Positions 10,801 through 21,084 of a stretch of 64,000 nt of DNA are shown here, one piece after another. The stretch is from Homarus americanus (taxonomy: Eukaryota; Arthropoda; Malacostraca; Decapoda; Nephropidae). The first letter of the stretch is position 1, and every line of letters starts with the position of its first letter. The stretch is taken from assembly GCF_018991925.1 (NCBI RefSeq), contig NW_024738608.1, positions 752,699-816,698 of the forward strand, in the 5' to 3' direction. Under the pieces are notes generated by a model. The model was given only the letters and a program-made list of their open reading frames with translations, was not told the DNA's origin and searched no databases. A program made the position numbers and the translations under genes.

Positions 10801-11411
10801 ATAAGAGTGACTCAAGCAACACCGCCAGCCATCATCTTCACCACCTGACTAGTGACGTAAGGACTCCTCATCCACCTCACCTCGACAGGCATAATCGGAT
10901 TCAAGTTCCGGGTCATGATCTTCAGAGATTCATCTTTTAGTAATTCCGGGTCAATATTCTCAGAGATTCTCACTTTACAGTCTCGGAATAATTATGACGC
11001 CATTTAGGATGTCATATATGAATTACAACTTTAAGTGAACTTTTTAGATTACGTAATTTTAAGAATCCGGTTTATGACGTGGGTGAGTGAGTGGGCCAGC
11101 CAGTTGACCCCCTTGCCCGAATTTCCCCTCCACACACCGGTCAACACCCCCCCCCCCTCGTCTTCCTGTCCTTCTCGCACGTGGTATTCCAATCCCCACC
11201 AGGGAAATGACAGCCGCTCCAAGAATTTAATATACATTGAAAAATACATAAAACAACTTCAGCACAGGCAAGTTGATCACGATGTAAAAATTCAACAGTG
11301 TCCGGGAGAGTCAGACATGTGGTGATTATTACGTGCTTGTGTCTGTCTGTGTCTACCTAGTTTATCTCTCTAACACCAAAAGACAACTAACCCTAATTAA
11401 ACCCATATGAA
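10801..11411. other. Unique DNA, no gene called
   Basis: Contains a C-run at about 11147-11157. Overlapping open frames of 66-96 codons on opposite strands around 11035-11325 show no recognisable domain. Confidence 0.5.
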
Positions 11412-11454
11412 TGACCCAACATGACCCCATCCTACACTGACCTCTACTTGACCT
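11412..11454 (-). promoter_or_regulatory. Cluster of TGACCY nuclear-receptor-like half-sites
   Basis: TGACCC at 11412 and 11422 are a direct repeat with 4-bp spacing. TGACCT at 11438 and 11449 are a direct repeat with 5-bp spacing. RGGTCA direct repeats are the known binding form of nuclear receptors such as ecdysone receptor/USP. No promoter is visible nearby, so function is inference and chance is possible. Confidence 0.25.
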
Positions 11455-11761
11455 CACATGACAAGTCAACATTAAGCTTTGAAACCAGCAAACGTTTTTT
11501 TATTAGTCATATAGGATTAACTCCAGCTTAATCTGAGTTACTCGTCAATACATTAGTAATAACGATACAGACTGACAGACAAACGATGATGAATTTACGT
11601 TATGTTTGACAGTCATGAGATATTAAGGTAATTACTCGTGTATGTATAAATTACCTGATTGATTACATTAAAATGACCCGATTGATTACATTAAATCATC
11701 CATAATGTAATTGTTCATGTTTGTTTACAAGACGTGATGTAAATACTGATGTTTATCACTG

Positions 11762-11890
<129 letters not shown>

Positions 11891-11989
11891 ACTTGTTACT
11901 CTTGTTTTGTATTCCCATATTAACTTTTAAATATAAAGTTGGTTATAATAATAGTTTATCTAGTCTTCAGTTCCTGTTACTTTAAGAAT

Positions 11990-12055
11990 CAAAATAATAA
12001 TAATAATAATAATAATAACAATAACACTACTCTTACTACTACAGTAATAACACTA
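11990..12055. repeat. (AAT)n and related triplet repeat
   Basis: About seven AAT units, then ACAATAACAC and TACTAC-like triplets. Confidence 0.9.
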
Positions 12056-12165
12056 TTACAACCCTGTAAGCAAACTCCCTAATGAATAAATTCTAATTAC
12101 CTTAATGATCAAACAATAAAAAACAAAAGCAAATAATGATCACACACAAACACCTGCCAAAATTG

Positions 12166-12272
12166 TTATTATTATTATCATTATTTTTGGGGGGGGTGGG
12201 TGTGGGTGGTGTGGGTGGGTGTGGGTGGGTGGGTGGGTGGGATGATTCCGTTTGTTTTTGTTTTGTTTTTGT
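12166..12272. repeat. (ATT)n then (GGGT)n-type G/T block
   Basis: ATTATTATT, a run of G, then GGGTGTGGGTGG repeats, ending in GTTTTTGTTTT. G-runs are spaced closely enough for quadruplex formation on the plus strand. Confidence 0.85.
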
Positions 12273-12435
12273 TTTTTGGCCACACAATGTACACAAATCA
12301 TTACCCGGCAAACAGCCCAACCAGTTCACACGAGTTACCAAAATCAACGGACACACACACCGCTAACACGACGACCGGATCACTGCACTAATGGTTAAAA
12401 AGCGTCAATAATTGATCCCAAAGCTGGTTAACACG

Positions 12436-12575
12436 GTGAGAGGGAGGGAGGGAGTAAAGAAGAGGAGACGTAGGAGGGAGGGAGATAGGAATAGAGAGGG
12501 GGAGGGAGCGAGAGGAGAACAGAGTGGGAGGGGGAGGGGTAGGCAAAGGGGAGGGAGGGGGGGGGGCGGACACGG
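12436..12575. repeat. GGGA/GAGG purine tract
   Basis: Almost pure purine on the plus strand, with GGGAGGGAGGG-type runs and a terminal G-run. Confidence 0.85.
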
Positions 12576-12675
12576 AGGAAAACATTAGTGAAAAATAGCG
12601 TGGGAATAAAATTATTTTACTGAAGAGAGTTTTCCCCTATTTCTGTTCCCTCATAAACATACTATCAATATACAT

Positions 12676-12804
12676 AAACCCGTCTACTTATACATCTATC
12701 CATAAACACAAGCCTGTCTACCTGTCCAACTATCCAAAAAAGAAACCCGTCTACTTATACATCTATCCATAAACACAAGCCTATCTACCTATTCAACTAT
12801 CCCT
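12676..12804. repeat. 67-bp tandem duplication
   Basis: A 67-bp segment containing ACCCGTCTACTTATACATCT at 12678 recurs at 12745 with only a few differences near its right end. The high identity indicates a recent duplication. Flanks 12576-12675 and 12805-12975 are unique. Confidence 0.9.
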
Positions 12805-12975
12805 TCATCCATCACCTCCATCCTCCCCCACGTCCAATCGTCCACCTGTGAGCCCTACCATGTATTTCCCTCCCTTGTCAACACGTCACACCAAGACCCC
12901 GAGCGACGGGGCCTTAATACATAATATCAAGACCTTGTGATATATGAATTCTTCCCTCCGCCCATGTGAAGGAGG

Positions 12976-13920
12976 CCATACGAGGTCATAGTAGGTCAAG
13001 AGAGACATATTGGGTCGAGAGAGGGGTCATTGTGGGTCAAGAGAGGGGTCATTGTGGGTCAAGAGAGGGGTCATTGTGGGTCAAGAGAGGGGTCATTGTG
13101 GGTCAAGAGAGGGGTCATTGTGGGTCAAGAGAGGGGTCATTGTGGGTCAGAGGGGGTCAGTGTGGGTCAAGAGAGAGTCATTATGGAGTCAGAGGGTCAG
13201 TGTGGGTCAAGAGATCATTAATGGAGTCAAGAGAGTCATTGTAAGGTCAGAGAGGGGGAGTCATTGTGGGTCAGAAGAGGGTCAGTATTAGGTCAAGAGA
13301 GGGTCAGTGTGGAGTCAAGAAGAGTCATTGTGGGTCAAGAGAGTCGTAGCCAAGGTCAAGAGAGGGAGTCATTATTCGTCAGAGGGGTCATTATGGGTCA
13401 AGAGGTCATTGTTGGTCAGAAGAGGGAGTAATTGTGGGTCAAGAGGTCATTGTGGGTCAAGAGAGGGGGTAATTAATGGGTCAGAGAGAGTCATTGTAGG
13501 TCAAGAGAGGGGTCATTGTGGAGTCAAGAGGGGTCATTATTAGGTCAAGAGAGGGGTCATTGTGGGTCAAGAGAGGGGTCATTGTGGGTCAAGAGAGGGG
13601 TCATTGTGGGTCAAGAGGGGTCATTGTGGGTCAAAAAGAGTCATATTGCTTCATACTGGGTCAAGGGGGTCATAAAGGGTCAATAGGGTCATACTAGGTC
13701 AGGGTCATACATAGTCAAACTCAGAGGATCAGACAAGGTCATAGAAGGTTACGATTCATACTCGATCTCCCGGGGTCAAATAAGGTCATATGGAACATAA
13801 CTTGGCATAAAAGAGTTATACACCATTATAGAGGGTTATAGAGGGTCATATATGGTTATAGGGAAGTTTAATGTAAGGTCATGTTGGGTTATGCAGTTTT
13901 ACCCGGAGTTAAACAGGTCA
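12976..13920 (+). repeat. 22-bp minisatellite rich in GGGTCA half-sites
   Basis: The unit is GTGGGTCAAGAGAGGGGTCA plus TT. Near-perfect copies run at about 13023-13150 and 13545-13620, separated and followed by decaying versions with AGGTCA, GGGTCA or GAGTCA. In the consensus, GGGTCA half-sites alternate with 6-bp and 4-bp spacing in direct orientation. The open frames of 60-90 codons are repeat translations. After about 13660 the unit decays to single AGGTCATA-like words. Confidence 0.93.
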
Positions 13921-13952
13921 TAAAAGGTGGTAGAGACTAGCAGGTTATAATC

Positions 13953-13954
<2 letters not shown>

Positions 13955-14001
<47 letters not shown>
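13955..14001. repeat. (GA)n microsatellite
   Basis: About 23 uninterrupted GA units. Confidence 0.97.
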
Positions 14002-14004
<3 letters not shown>

Positions 14005-14036
14005 AGAAGCGATTATACACTTATACTATCAACACC

Positions 14037-14335
14037 TGTTACCACCACCAATACCACTACTACTATAACCACTACTACTACTATCACCATCGCCACCACT
14101 ACACCACTCCCACACACCCCATCAATCTATTCTCCATCCGTCCCCCACATTCCCCTCACACCCAGAGCAGCCACCGACAGCCATCCTCCTCCAATCATCC
14201 GTCCTTCCTCCTCCACCACCCTCCTCCTTCCATCACCCTCCTCCCCACCTCCTCCACCACCTCATTCTTCCATCACCTCCTCCACCACTTCCTCCACCAT
14301 CCTCCACCACCCCTTCCCCTCCTGCAGGGCTGGGG
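14037..14335. repeat. Degenerate ACC/TCC triplet-rich block
   Basis: ACC and ACT triplets grade into CCTCCTCCACCACC. C-rich on the plus strand. The 14336-14454 flank is unique. Confidence 0.85.
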
Positions 14336-14450
14336 ACAGAGCCAGATGCCTCGCTGTAATAACTTGTTTTGAGTAGTGTTAATAAGAGTGGCCAGGCCCT
14401 CGGGAGACGCCATGACGCGACCAGGTTAAAAACATCAAGGAGTGTCGTGT

Positions 14451-14454
<4 letters not shown>

Positions 14455-14488
<34 letters not shown>
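14455..14488. repeat. (GT)n microsatellite
   Basis: About 17 GT units. Confidence 0.97.
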
Positions 14489-14493
<5 letters not shown>

Positions 14494-14933
14494 ATAATGA
14501 TAGCAATTATAATACTTATAATAACAATGAGAAGAGTAACGTTAACAACATTTATTGTAATTTGATCAAACAGTAAAACATAATAAAAACATATAATAAA
14601 TAATACTAATAATACCTAGTAAATGTTCTTATAAATACAACATTAATACTAACTTTAATTCTCTCAACAAAAACCACAATAGTATCTTAGCCTAACACGA
14701 CACTATGATGGTTGACATTTCTCCTACCAAAGATGTTACGAATAATTGAGGCTGATGATTTAACTCCTTCAAGACTATAGATTAAAAGATCGTCCTTAGT
14801 GAGTTAGTTTAAAACATTCATACTGAAGGTCTTATAGATTAAACCCATCATAACTTAAACCATCGTCTTCAAGTGGTTTAGACTACATGTGTGTGAGGGG
14901 GGTGAATGTATTTGTGTTCACGTGAGGGCTAGA

Positions 14934-14935
<2 letters not shown>
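14489..14935. other. Unique AT-rich DNA, no feature seen
   Basis: AT-rich sequence, with AATAAT-like words near its start but no array. Confidence 0.6.
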
Positions 14936-14990
<55 letters not shown>

Positions 14991-15090
14991 AGAGGGGAGG
15001 GTACTAGTATGTATGTATGTTTTTGTGGGACTAAAGTGCATGATTGTATGTGGTTCTAATTTGTGTGTTTGTGTATGAGGCTCGTGTGTT

Positions 15091-15157
<67 letters not shown>
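14936..15157. repeat. Two long (GT)n tracts separated by 100 bp
   Basis: Pure GT at 14936-14989 and 15092-15157, with GT-rich intervening DNA. The 194-codon minus-strand frame across it is a His/Thr repeat artefact. Unique DNA from 15158 to 15389 follows. Confidence 0.95.
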
Positions 15158-15158
<1 letters not shown>

Positions 15159-15389
15159 TGCGTGTGTTTCAGGGGCCTGTGTTTGTTTGTGGGGATATAA
15201 TGATATGCAAATATACAGTATATAATAATGGTATGGAATTACAAATATCATTTTACAATACAAAAATTGACCACAAACGCTCCCAAGTACTCTAACAAAA
15301 ACAAACAAACGAACAAACAGACAAATACACATACATATATACATACAAAGATCAATGTACAGAAAATGATAACATGGTAATAAAAGGGA

Positions 15390-15410
15390 AGAGAGAGAGA
15401 GAGAGAGAAT
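15390..15410. repeat. Short (GA)n
   Basis: About ten GA units. Confidence 0.9.
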
Positions 15411-15499
15411 TACTCCTAGAGCCGTGGAGAGAGCTGAAAGAGCCTCGTACAGTTGGTTTATCGACAATCATTTACTGTGTCAACACAAATTTGCACTAA

Positions 15500-15619
15500 C
15501 GAGAGGGGAGGAGGAGGAGGGAGAGAAGAGGGAGAGAGAGAAAGGAAGAGGAGGAGGAGATACCCGGAAAGAGTGTGATGTTAGCTTGTAAATTATTAAA
15601 GCGAGTCTCTGAGACCAAT

Positions 15620-15669
<50 letters not shown>
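15500..15669. repeat. GGA-rich purine tract and (GA)n
   Basis: GAGGAGG-type purines at 15500-15565, then a pure GA run at 15628-15669. Confidence 0.9.
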
Positions 15670-15672
<3 letters not shown>

Positions 15673-15715
15673 AAAATAGTGCACTAGTGGATAAATATTC
15701 CCTTTCACTCTCGTT

Positions 15716-16060
15716 AAATAAAAAAAAAACTGTCATTGGGGTCGAGATTCCCTCACACACCATAATATAAATCACTATATCGATCAACTCCAAACGTGAG
15801 AAAAATAACAAGAATAAAATAATAATAATAAATAACAAAATAAAGAAAAAATAAGAAAAAAAAAACGAAACAAATGAAATATATAAATGCGAAAAATTAT
15901 ATACGAAATAAATAAAACAGTGGAACAATATGACACGTAAACCAGAATAGAGGGAAAAAAACGGGAAAAAAAACAGAAGAGCAATGAAAACATTAAATAA
16001 ATCCATGGAAAAAAACGAAAACGATTAAATAAACCCAATAAAATATATATCGAGGAAATT
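15716..16060. repeat. A-rich low-complexity region
   Basis: Repeated AAATAAAA, AAAAACG and AATAA words with almost no G/C. The minus-strand Phe-rich open frames here are composition artefacts. Confidence 0.8.
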
Positions 16061-16220
16061 ACGAACATGTGATTAACTGTTCATTATCCCTCAAAGAAAA
16101 CGTCGCGTGAGGCCAGACCCGCAATTGGCAACTAATGTGTCAGGTGAAAAGCTCAGCGTTTTGGGCAAGTTGGAGCTTATTTTTAGTCGGAATTAAATCG
16201 TATTACAACGTGTTACCTGA

Positions 16221-16298
16221 TGTGTGTGTGTGTGTGTGTGTGTGTGTAGGAAGAGGACAGATAAAGGAGAGAGAGAGAGAAAGGACAGTAGAGGTACC

Positions 16299-16373
<75 letters not shown>
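16221..16373. repeat. (GT)n and long (GA)n
   Basis: GT at 16221-16247. A pure 70-bp GA tract at 16304-16373 is preceded by interrupted GA. Confidence 0.97.
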
Positions 16374-16374
<1 letters not shown>

Positions 16375-16640
16375 CACCTGAGTAAGTGTAGAGAGAGGGA
16401 CAAACGATTGAAGAAGACCACAAAAGGAATCAGGAGAGAACACAGGGAAGGAGAGAGAAAATGGGAGGGAGAGAGATGGTAAAGGAGAGAGTGGAAATTA
16501 AGAGAGAATAAGTGAAGATATGAAGACGTAAGAGAAATAGAAAGACAAACACACAAACAGACAGACACACAGATAAACAAAAACAAAATAAATAACCCAC
16601 AAAACAACGAAAATAACAAAAAACAAAAACATTAAATTTA
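16374..16640. repeat. Purine-rich then A-rich low-complexity DNA
   Basis: GAGAGAA and GGAGAG words grade into AAACAAAA. No gene. Confidence 0.75.
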
Positions 16641-17001
16641 TCAAGGACAATCTGACCAAAAAAATTATTTCAATTTTACGAACCTTTTTTTTTTAATGTG
16701 ATAAAAAAAGTGATGAAAACTATGTTGCACAGGCAGCGGTTGGTTGCAGCTGCCGTCAGACATCAATCAAGCAGACGGCAGAGGCAGAGTGACCACCGGC
16801 CATTCACCAGCCTGACTCTCTTAATTACTTCCCCAGTACAGTCAAAAGCCGCCCACCAATAATAATCCTCCCAATGGGAAATTCAAATAGCTATTTAAAT
16901 ACGTTTCTCTGGGTGGGGGAGGTTTGCTATGGATGTAGATAGATATTTTTCATTCGGTTGTAAAGATGATAAGAATCTTCATTTCAGGTCCATTGATGGT
17001 T

Positions 17002-17004
<3 letters not shown>
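16641..17004. other. Unique DNA with a higher-complexity island
   Basis: The stretch 16730-16870 is GC-richer and free of simple repeats (GCAGCTGCCGTC and GCAGACGGCAGAGG words). It could be a conserved non-coding segment, but nothing identifies it. Confidence 0.4.

Positions 17005-17033
<29 letters not shown>
17005..17033. repeat. (GT)n microsatellite
   Basis: About 14 GT units. Confidence 0.97.
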
Positions 17034-17035
<2 letters not shown>

Positions 17036-17745
17036 CATCCCCACTCTTATTTGAGGGGGAGAGGTTGAGAGGGAGGAGGAGGGATGGTAGTCTACAGTGG
17101 AAATGATATTACCAAAAATATAATTATTATTTTTTGTTTGATTTAATTTCGTGGTAACAGAAAGATTCCTTTCTCATAAATACACCTTCACACGGGGCTA
17201 CCTACCTATACTGTATACATACCTTTATCAGTTAATTACATATGAACTCGTAGGGTGTCAATGGGAGGAAACAGTTACCAAATAAAAAATATCACCGAGT
17301 CTGTTGGTTAGTGGTGGTTTTCCTATTCACCAACACAGAACACAAGGTAATGGGGTGGCAGAGGCATGGTAACACTGCTGGAACCTTGTAAACTCTACCC
17401 TGTCACCATGAACACAAGTAGCTACATTGTAAACTAACTCCTAACAGTATAAATTTCTCTACTCTACATGACACCTCTTGATTCTTGCCCCTATTGACTA
17501 TGTCCCATTATTCTTACACACAAGTAACTCGGTTTGATATAAAGTTTACGCCAACACAGTAAATCAGTAAACCCTCACCTTAACGATGTAGGAAATTAAA
17601 CCCGTGAAAAAACTAATTTGAAAACCTACTACTTAATTATTCACCTGTATCGCTAATTAACTTCCTCTATACAGGTAAAATTATTTATGTAATCTACGCC
17701 ACAACATTAATTAGATGTATATTTTCTCTCATTAATTGAAATATT

Positions 17746-17746
<1 letters not shown>
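17034..17746. other. Unique DNA, no feature seen
   Basis: Mixed-composition sequence with no open frame above noise. Confidence 0.6.

Positions 17747-17799
<53 letters not shown>
17747..17799. repeat. (CA)n microsatellite
   Basis: About 26 uninterrupted CA units. Confidence 0.97.
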
Positions 17800-17801
<2 letters not shown>

Positions 17802-17846
17802 TTGGGCGCTTAAACAGGTAATTTATTTCCCACTATCCTCAGAGAC

Positions 17847-17880
17847 AATCGTACTCAAGGGATAAGTCATCGTACTCAAG
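17847..17880 (-). repeat. Two outlying units of the 3.5-kb 20-bp satellite
   Basis: ATCGTACTCAAGGGATAAGT is followed by CATCGTACTCAAG. It matches the reverse-orientation arm of the array at 4065-4165, almost 14 kb away. Confidence 0.8.
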
Positions 17881-18544
17881 ACTATTGAAGCGAAGTAATC
17901 AAAACACCACTATCCACACAAACAATCCTACATGATCCAATATCCATAAACGTGTCCACTACACTCCATCATGTACACTCGTCACACCAACACACATACA
18001 CCCCACAAATCCATACCAATTGGGGGTGGGGAATCTTACCTCTACTGTGGGAAATATAAAATTGATCTTACTGTGGTTTTACACTTATACATACTGTGGG
18101 TGTATATGTCACTTGCATACACCAAAATTCCTTCACGTTGAGTAGAATATATGTATATCATCAAACAGACCTAAACAAAACTAACCAAAACAGCATGTAG
18201 TACACAGAGCACCTGGGGAGGCACGTCAGGAGGTGAGGGCAGGTGAAGGCAGGTGAAGGATGGCAGCTATACAGTATTTCTCTTCTACATGGCCCCCAAC
18301 CTTTCCTTTCCTCTTCTCTTGTCCACATCCTTCTTCTTTTGTCTCTTCCCCTTTATCACCCGGCATACCTCTCACCCACCATGAATTATTATAAATAAAC
18401 AAATTTCAAAATAAACTACACTATAACTCAACATAACACCTATTCAAACTATTACCATCATTACTATCAACACCTGCAAAAAATAATATATCTTCAAGTT
18501 ACGTATAGCAGCACAAAAGGAGGAGAGGTTAGTTGATTACAGCC
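17881..18544. other. Unique DNA, no feature seen
   Basis: Includes a CTTCTC-rich patch near 18300-18350 but no gene. Confidence 0.6.
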
Positions 18545-18706
18545 CATCAAGGTAGAATGATATCAGGTAATCGTCCTTTCATACGAGCTACTGAGAGATA
18601 TAGAGAAACTCATCAAGGTAAAGTAATGCAAGGTAATTGGTACTTCTATATACTGAGAAAGGGAACACGGCTTTCACACGAATTACTGAGAAAGATAGAG
18701 AAAGGA
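18545..18706. repeat. Degenerate 65-bp tandem repeat
   Basis: CATCAAGGTA occurs at 18546 and 18611, followed in each copy by related GGTAAT and TACTGAGA-AGATAGAGAAA words. A third partial copy ends near 18706. Divergence indicates an old duplication. Confidence 0.65.
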
Positions 18707-18784
18707 TTTTAAGTTACCCAAAATCAACCGAGAAAATTTCCAACACTCAGTAACTATCAACGGGCGGGGAAAGGGGAAAAAATA

Positions 18785-18945
18785 AGAGCCGCAAGTTATG
18801 GCGAGCGAAAACTCCCGCCTCCCACACGTGACGGCGCGAAAATATAAGATGTCAGGCGTCAAGAAGTGAAACTCGGCTCGACCACCCGTGACGAAGCGAA
18901 TATAGGAGATGTCAGAGGCGTGAAGATGGTAGCAAATATATTGTT
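18785..18945. repeat. 60-bp tandem repeat, about 2.5 copies
   Basis: CGTGACGGCGCGAA at 18827 and CGTGACGAAGCGAA at 18887 begin two related units, each followed by ATAGRAGATGTCAG-type sequence. A partial earlier copy precedes them. Because 60 is a multiple of 3, the minus-strand frame shows a 20-residue periodic peptide, which is not evidence for a gene. Confidence 0.75.
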
Positions 18946-18988
18946 GTCTGGTCTCAATCTGGGGAAAATTGCTATCCGTAGCACCCGC

Positions 18989-19062
18989 AGGAGGAGGGGC
19001 GGGGAGGAGGGGGGGAGGAGGCCGGGTAGGGAGGAGGGAGATGTGAATCAGGGGTAAATAGC

Positions 19063-19153
<91 letters not shown>
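18989..19153. repeat. G-rich tract, (GA)n and (GT)n
   Basis: GGGGAGGAGG-type purines at 18989-19055, GA at 19065-19093 and pure GT at 19096-19153. Confidence 0.93.
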
Positions 19154-19157
<4 letters not shown>

Positions 19158-19199
19158 CAGTGGATAAAAATAAGAGGAAAATGGGGTAAAGTGTAGGTT

Positions 19200-19424
19200 A
19201 AGGAGATGAGGAGGAGGGAGAAAAATTGCAACACCCGGATGATGACGATGAGGGAGAAGAGAAAGAGGACAGGAAAGGAAGAGAAAGAGGAGGAAGAGAA
19301 AAAATGAAGAGAAACAAGACATGAACGGGGAGAGTTTTGTATACGGTGATGAGGGGTGAGAGAAAACGGGAACAAGGAGAGTAAATAATGATGATGAGAG
19401 GGGAAAACAGGAATAACTGAGGAA

Positions 19425-19456
<32 letters not shown>
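19200..19456. repeat. Purine-rich DNA ending in (CA)n
   Basis: GAGGAAGAG-rich sequence, then a pure CA tract at 19426-19456. Confidence 0.85.
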
Positions 19457-19460
<4 letters not shown>

Positions 19461-19537
19461 CGGTGGGGGGAGAGGTGGAAGCAAAAATAAATAAAATGAT
19501 AAAAAGAAAATATAAAGATGTTTGAATAAAATGTATT

Positions 19538-19542
<5 letters not shown>

Positions 19543-19587
<45 letters not shown>

Positions 19588-19690
19588 AATTCTAGCACAA
19601 AACATTATCAAAACTGTAGTTACCTGGGAAGCAAGAAGTGAAAGGATTTGGCCTTGAGGACGTGTGGGGGGGAGAGAGAGAGAGAGAGAA
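19543..19690. repeat. (GA)n tracts
   Basis: Pure GA at 19543-19584 and a shorter run at 19673-19690. Unique DNA fills the gap and the stretch to 19830. Confidence 0.93.
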
Positions 19691-19831
19691 TTTATGAGCA
19701 CTACAAGCCCATATCGTTGACATCCATGGGGTATCTACAGGAGCTAGAAATCCTGTGAGAGAGGTGTCACGTAAATTCGACAACCATGGCGTGTCCAAGA
19801 GTATTCTAGAGAGGTTAGGGTCCTGTGTTTT

Positions 19832-20755
19832 AGGGAGGGAGGTGGTGAGGGGTGGTGGTGAGGGAGATGGTGGTGAGGAGGTGGTGGTGAGGGGAGGTGG
19901 TGGTGGGAGGTGGTGGTGGTGAGGAGGTGGTGGTGGGGAGGCCGGTGAGGGGAGGCTGTGTGAGGGAGGTGTGGGGAGGAGGGGAGGTGGTGGGAGGTGG
20001 GGAGGCCGTGGTGTGAGGGGAGGCTGTGTGAGGGGAGGTGGTAGGGGAGGCGGTGGTGTGAGGGGAGGGAGGGGAGGTGTGTGGGAGGGGGAGGTGGTGG
20101 TGTGGAGGGGAGGCGGTGGTGGGAGGGAGGTGGGAGGGGAGGGGTGGTGGAGGGGAGGTGGGAGGGGAGGTGGGAGGAGGGTGTGGAGGGGAGGTGGGAG
20201 GGGAGGCGGTGGTGTGAGGGGAGGCGGTGGTGTGGGAGGGTGGGAGGGAGGCGGTGGTGTGGAGGGGAGGCGGTGGTGTGAGGGAGGCGGTGGTGTGGGG
20301 AGGCGGTGAGGGGAGGTGGTGGTGGGAGGGGAGGCGGTGGTGAGGGAGGTGGTGGGAGGGGAGGTGGTGTGAGGGGAGGTGGTGGAGGGGAGGTGGTGGG
20401 TGTGAGGGGAGGCGGTGGTGTGGAGGAGGCGGTGGTGTGAGGGGAGGCAGGTGTGAGGGGAGGCGGTGGTGAGGGAGGCGGTGGTGTGAGGGGAGGCGGT
20501 GGTGTGAGGAGGCGGTGGTGTGAGGGGAGGTGGTGGTGTGAGGGGAGGCGGTGGTGAGGGCGGTGGTGGAGGGGAGGCGGTGGTGGAGGAGGGGAGGCGG
20601 TGGTGTGAGGGGAGGCGGTGGATGAAGGGAGGTGGTGGTGTGAAGGAGGTGGTGGTGTGGAAGGAGATGGTGGTGTGAAGGGAGGTGGTGGTGTGAAGGA
20701 GGTGGTGGTGTGAAGGGAGGTGGTGGTGTGAAGGGAGGCGGTAGTGTGAGGGGGA
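19832..20755 (+). repeat. 18-bp G-rich minisatellite (GGAGGCGGTGGTGTGAGG)
   Basis: About 50 imperfect copies of an 18-bp unit, with GGTGGTGTGAGGGGAGGCGG phasing and many indels of 1-3 bp. The plus strand is almost devoid of C apart from the CGG position. The minus-strand Pro/His/Ser/Thr frames of several hundred codons arise because the unit contains no stop in those frames. Confidence 0.95.
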
Positions 20756-20860
20756 AAGGAGCACCAACAACAAATGAATCAATTCTACCTGAATGGCCGG
20801 GCTGAGGACGTGGCGGATTTACGGCACATGTTGGCGGCGACAGAGACGAGGAGTCAGGAA
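20756..20860. other. Unique island between two G-rich arrays
   Basis: About 100 bp of ordinary composition (ATGAATCAATTCTACC, GGCGGATTTACGG) separating different minisatellites. No coding or RNA feature is recognised. Confidence 0.5.
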
Positions 20861-21075
20861 GGAGGGGGAGAAGAGGGAGATAAAGACGTGGGGAGGATAG
20901 GGAGACGAGATAGAAGACAGAGATAGATGGGAGGATAAAGAAGTGGGGAGATAGGAAACGTGGGGAGGATAGGAAACGTGGGGAGGATAGGAGACGTGGG
21001 GAGGATAGGAGACGTGGGGAGGATAGAAGACGGAGGAGGATAGGAGACGGGGGAGGATTGAGACGGGGAGCAGGA
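20861..21075 (+). repeat. 18-bp minisatellite (GACGTGGGGAGGATAGGA)
   Basis: Six to eight recognisable copies between about 20885 and 21065, the most regular at 20960-21030. Distinct in sequence from the arrays on either side. Confidence 0.9.
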
Positions 21076-21084
21076 GATAAGGAC

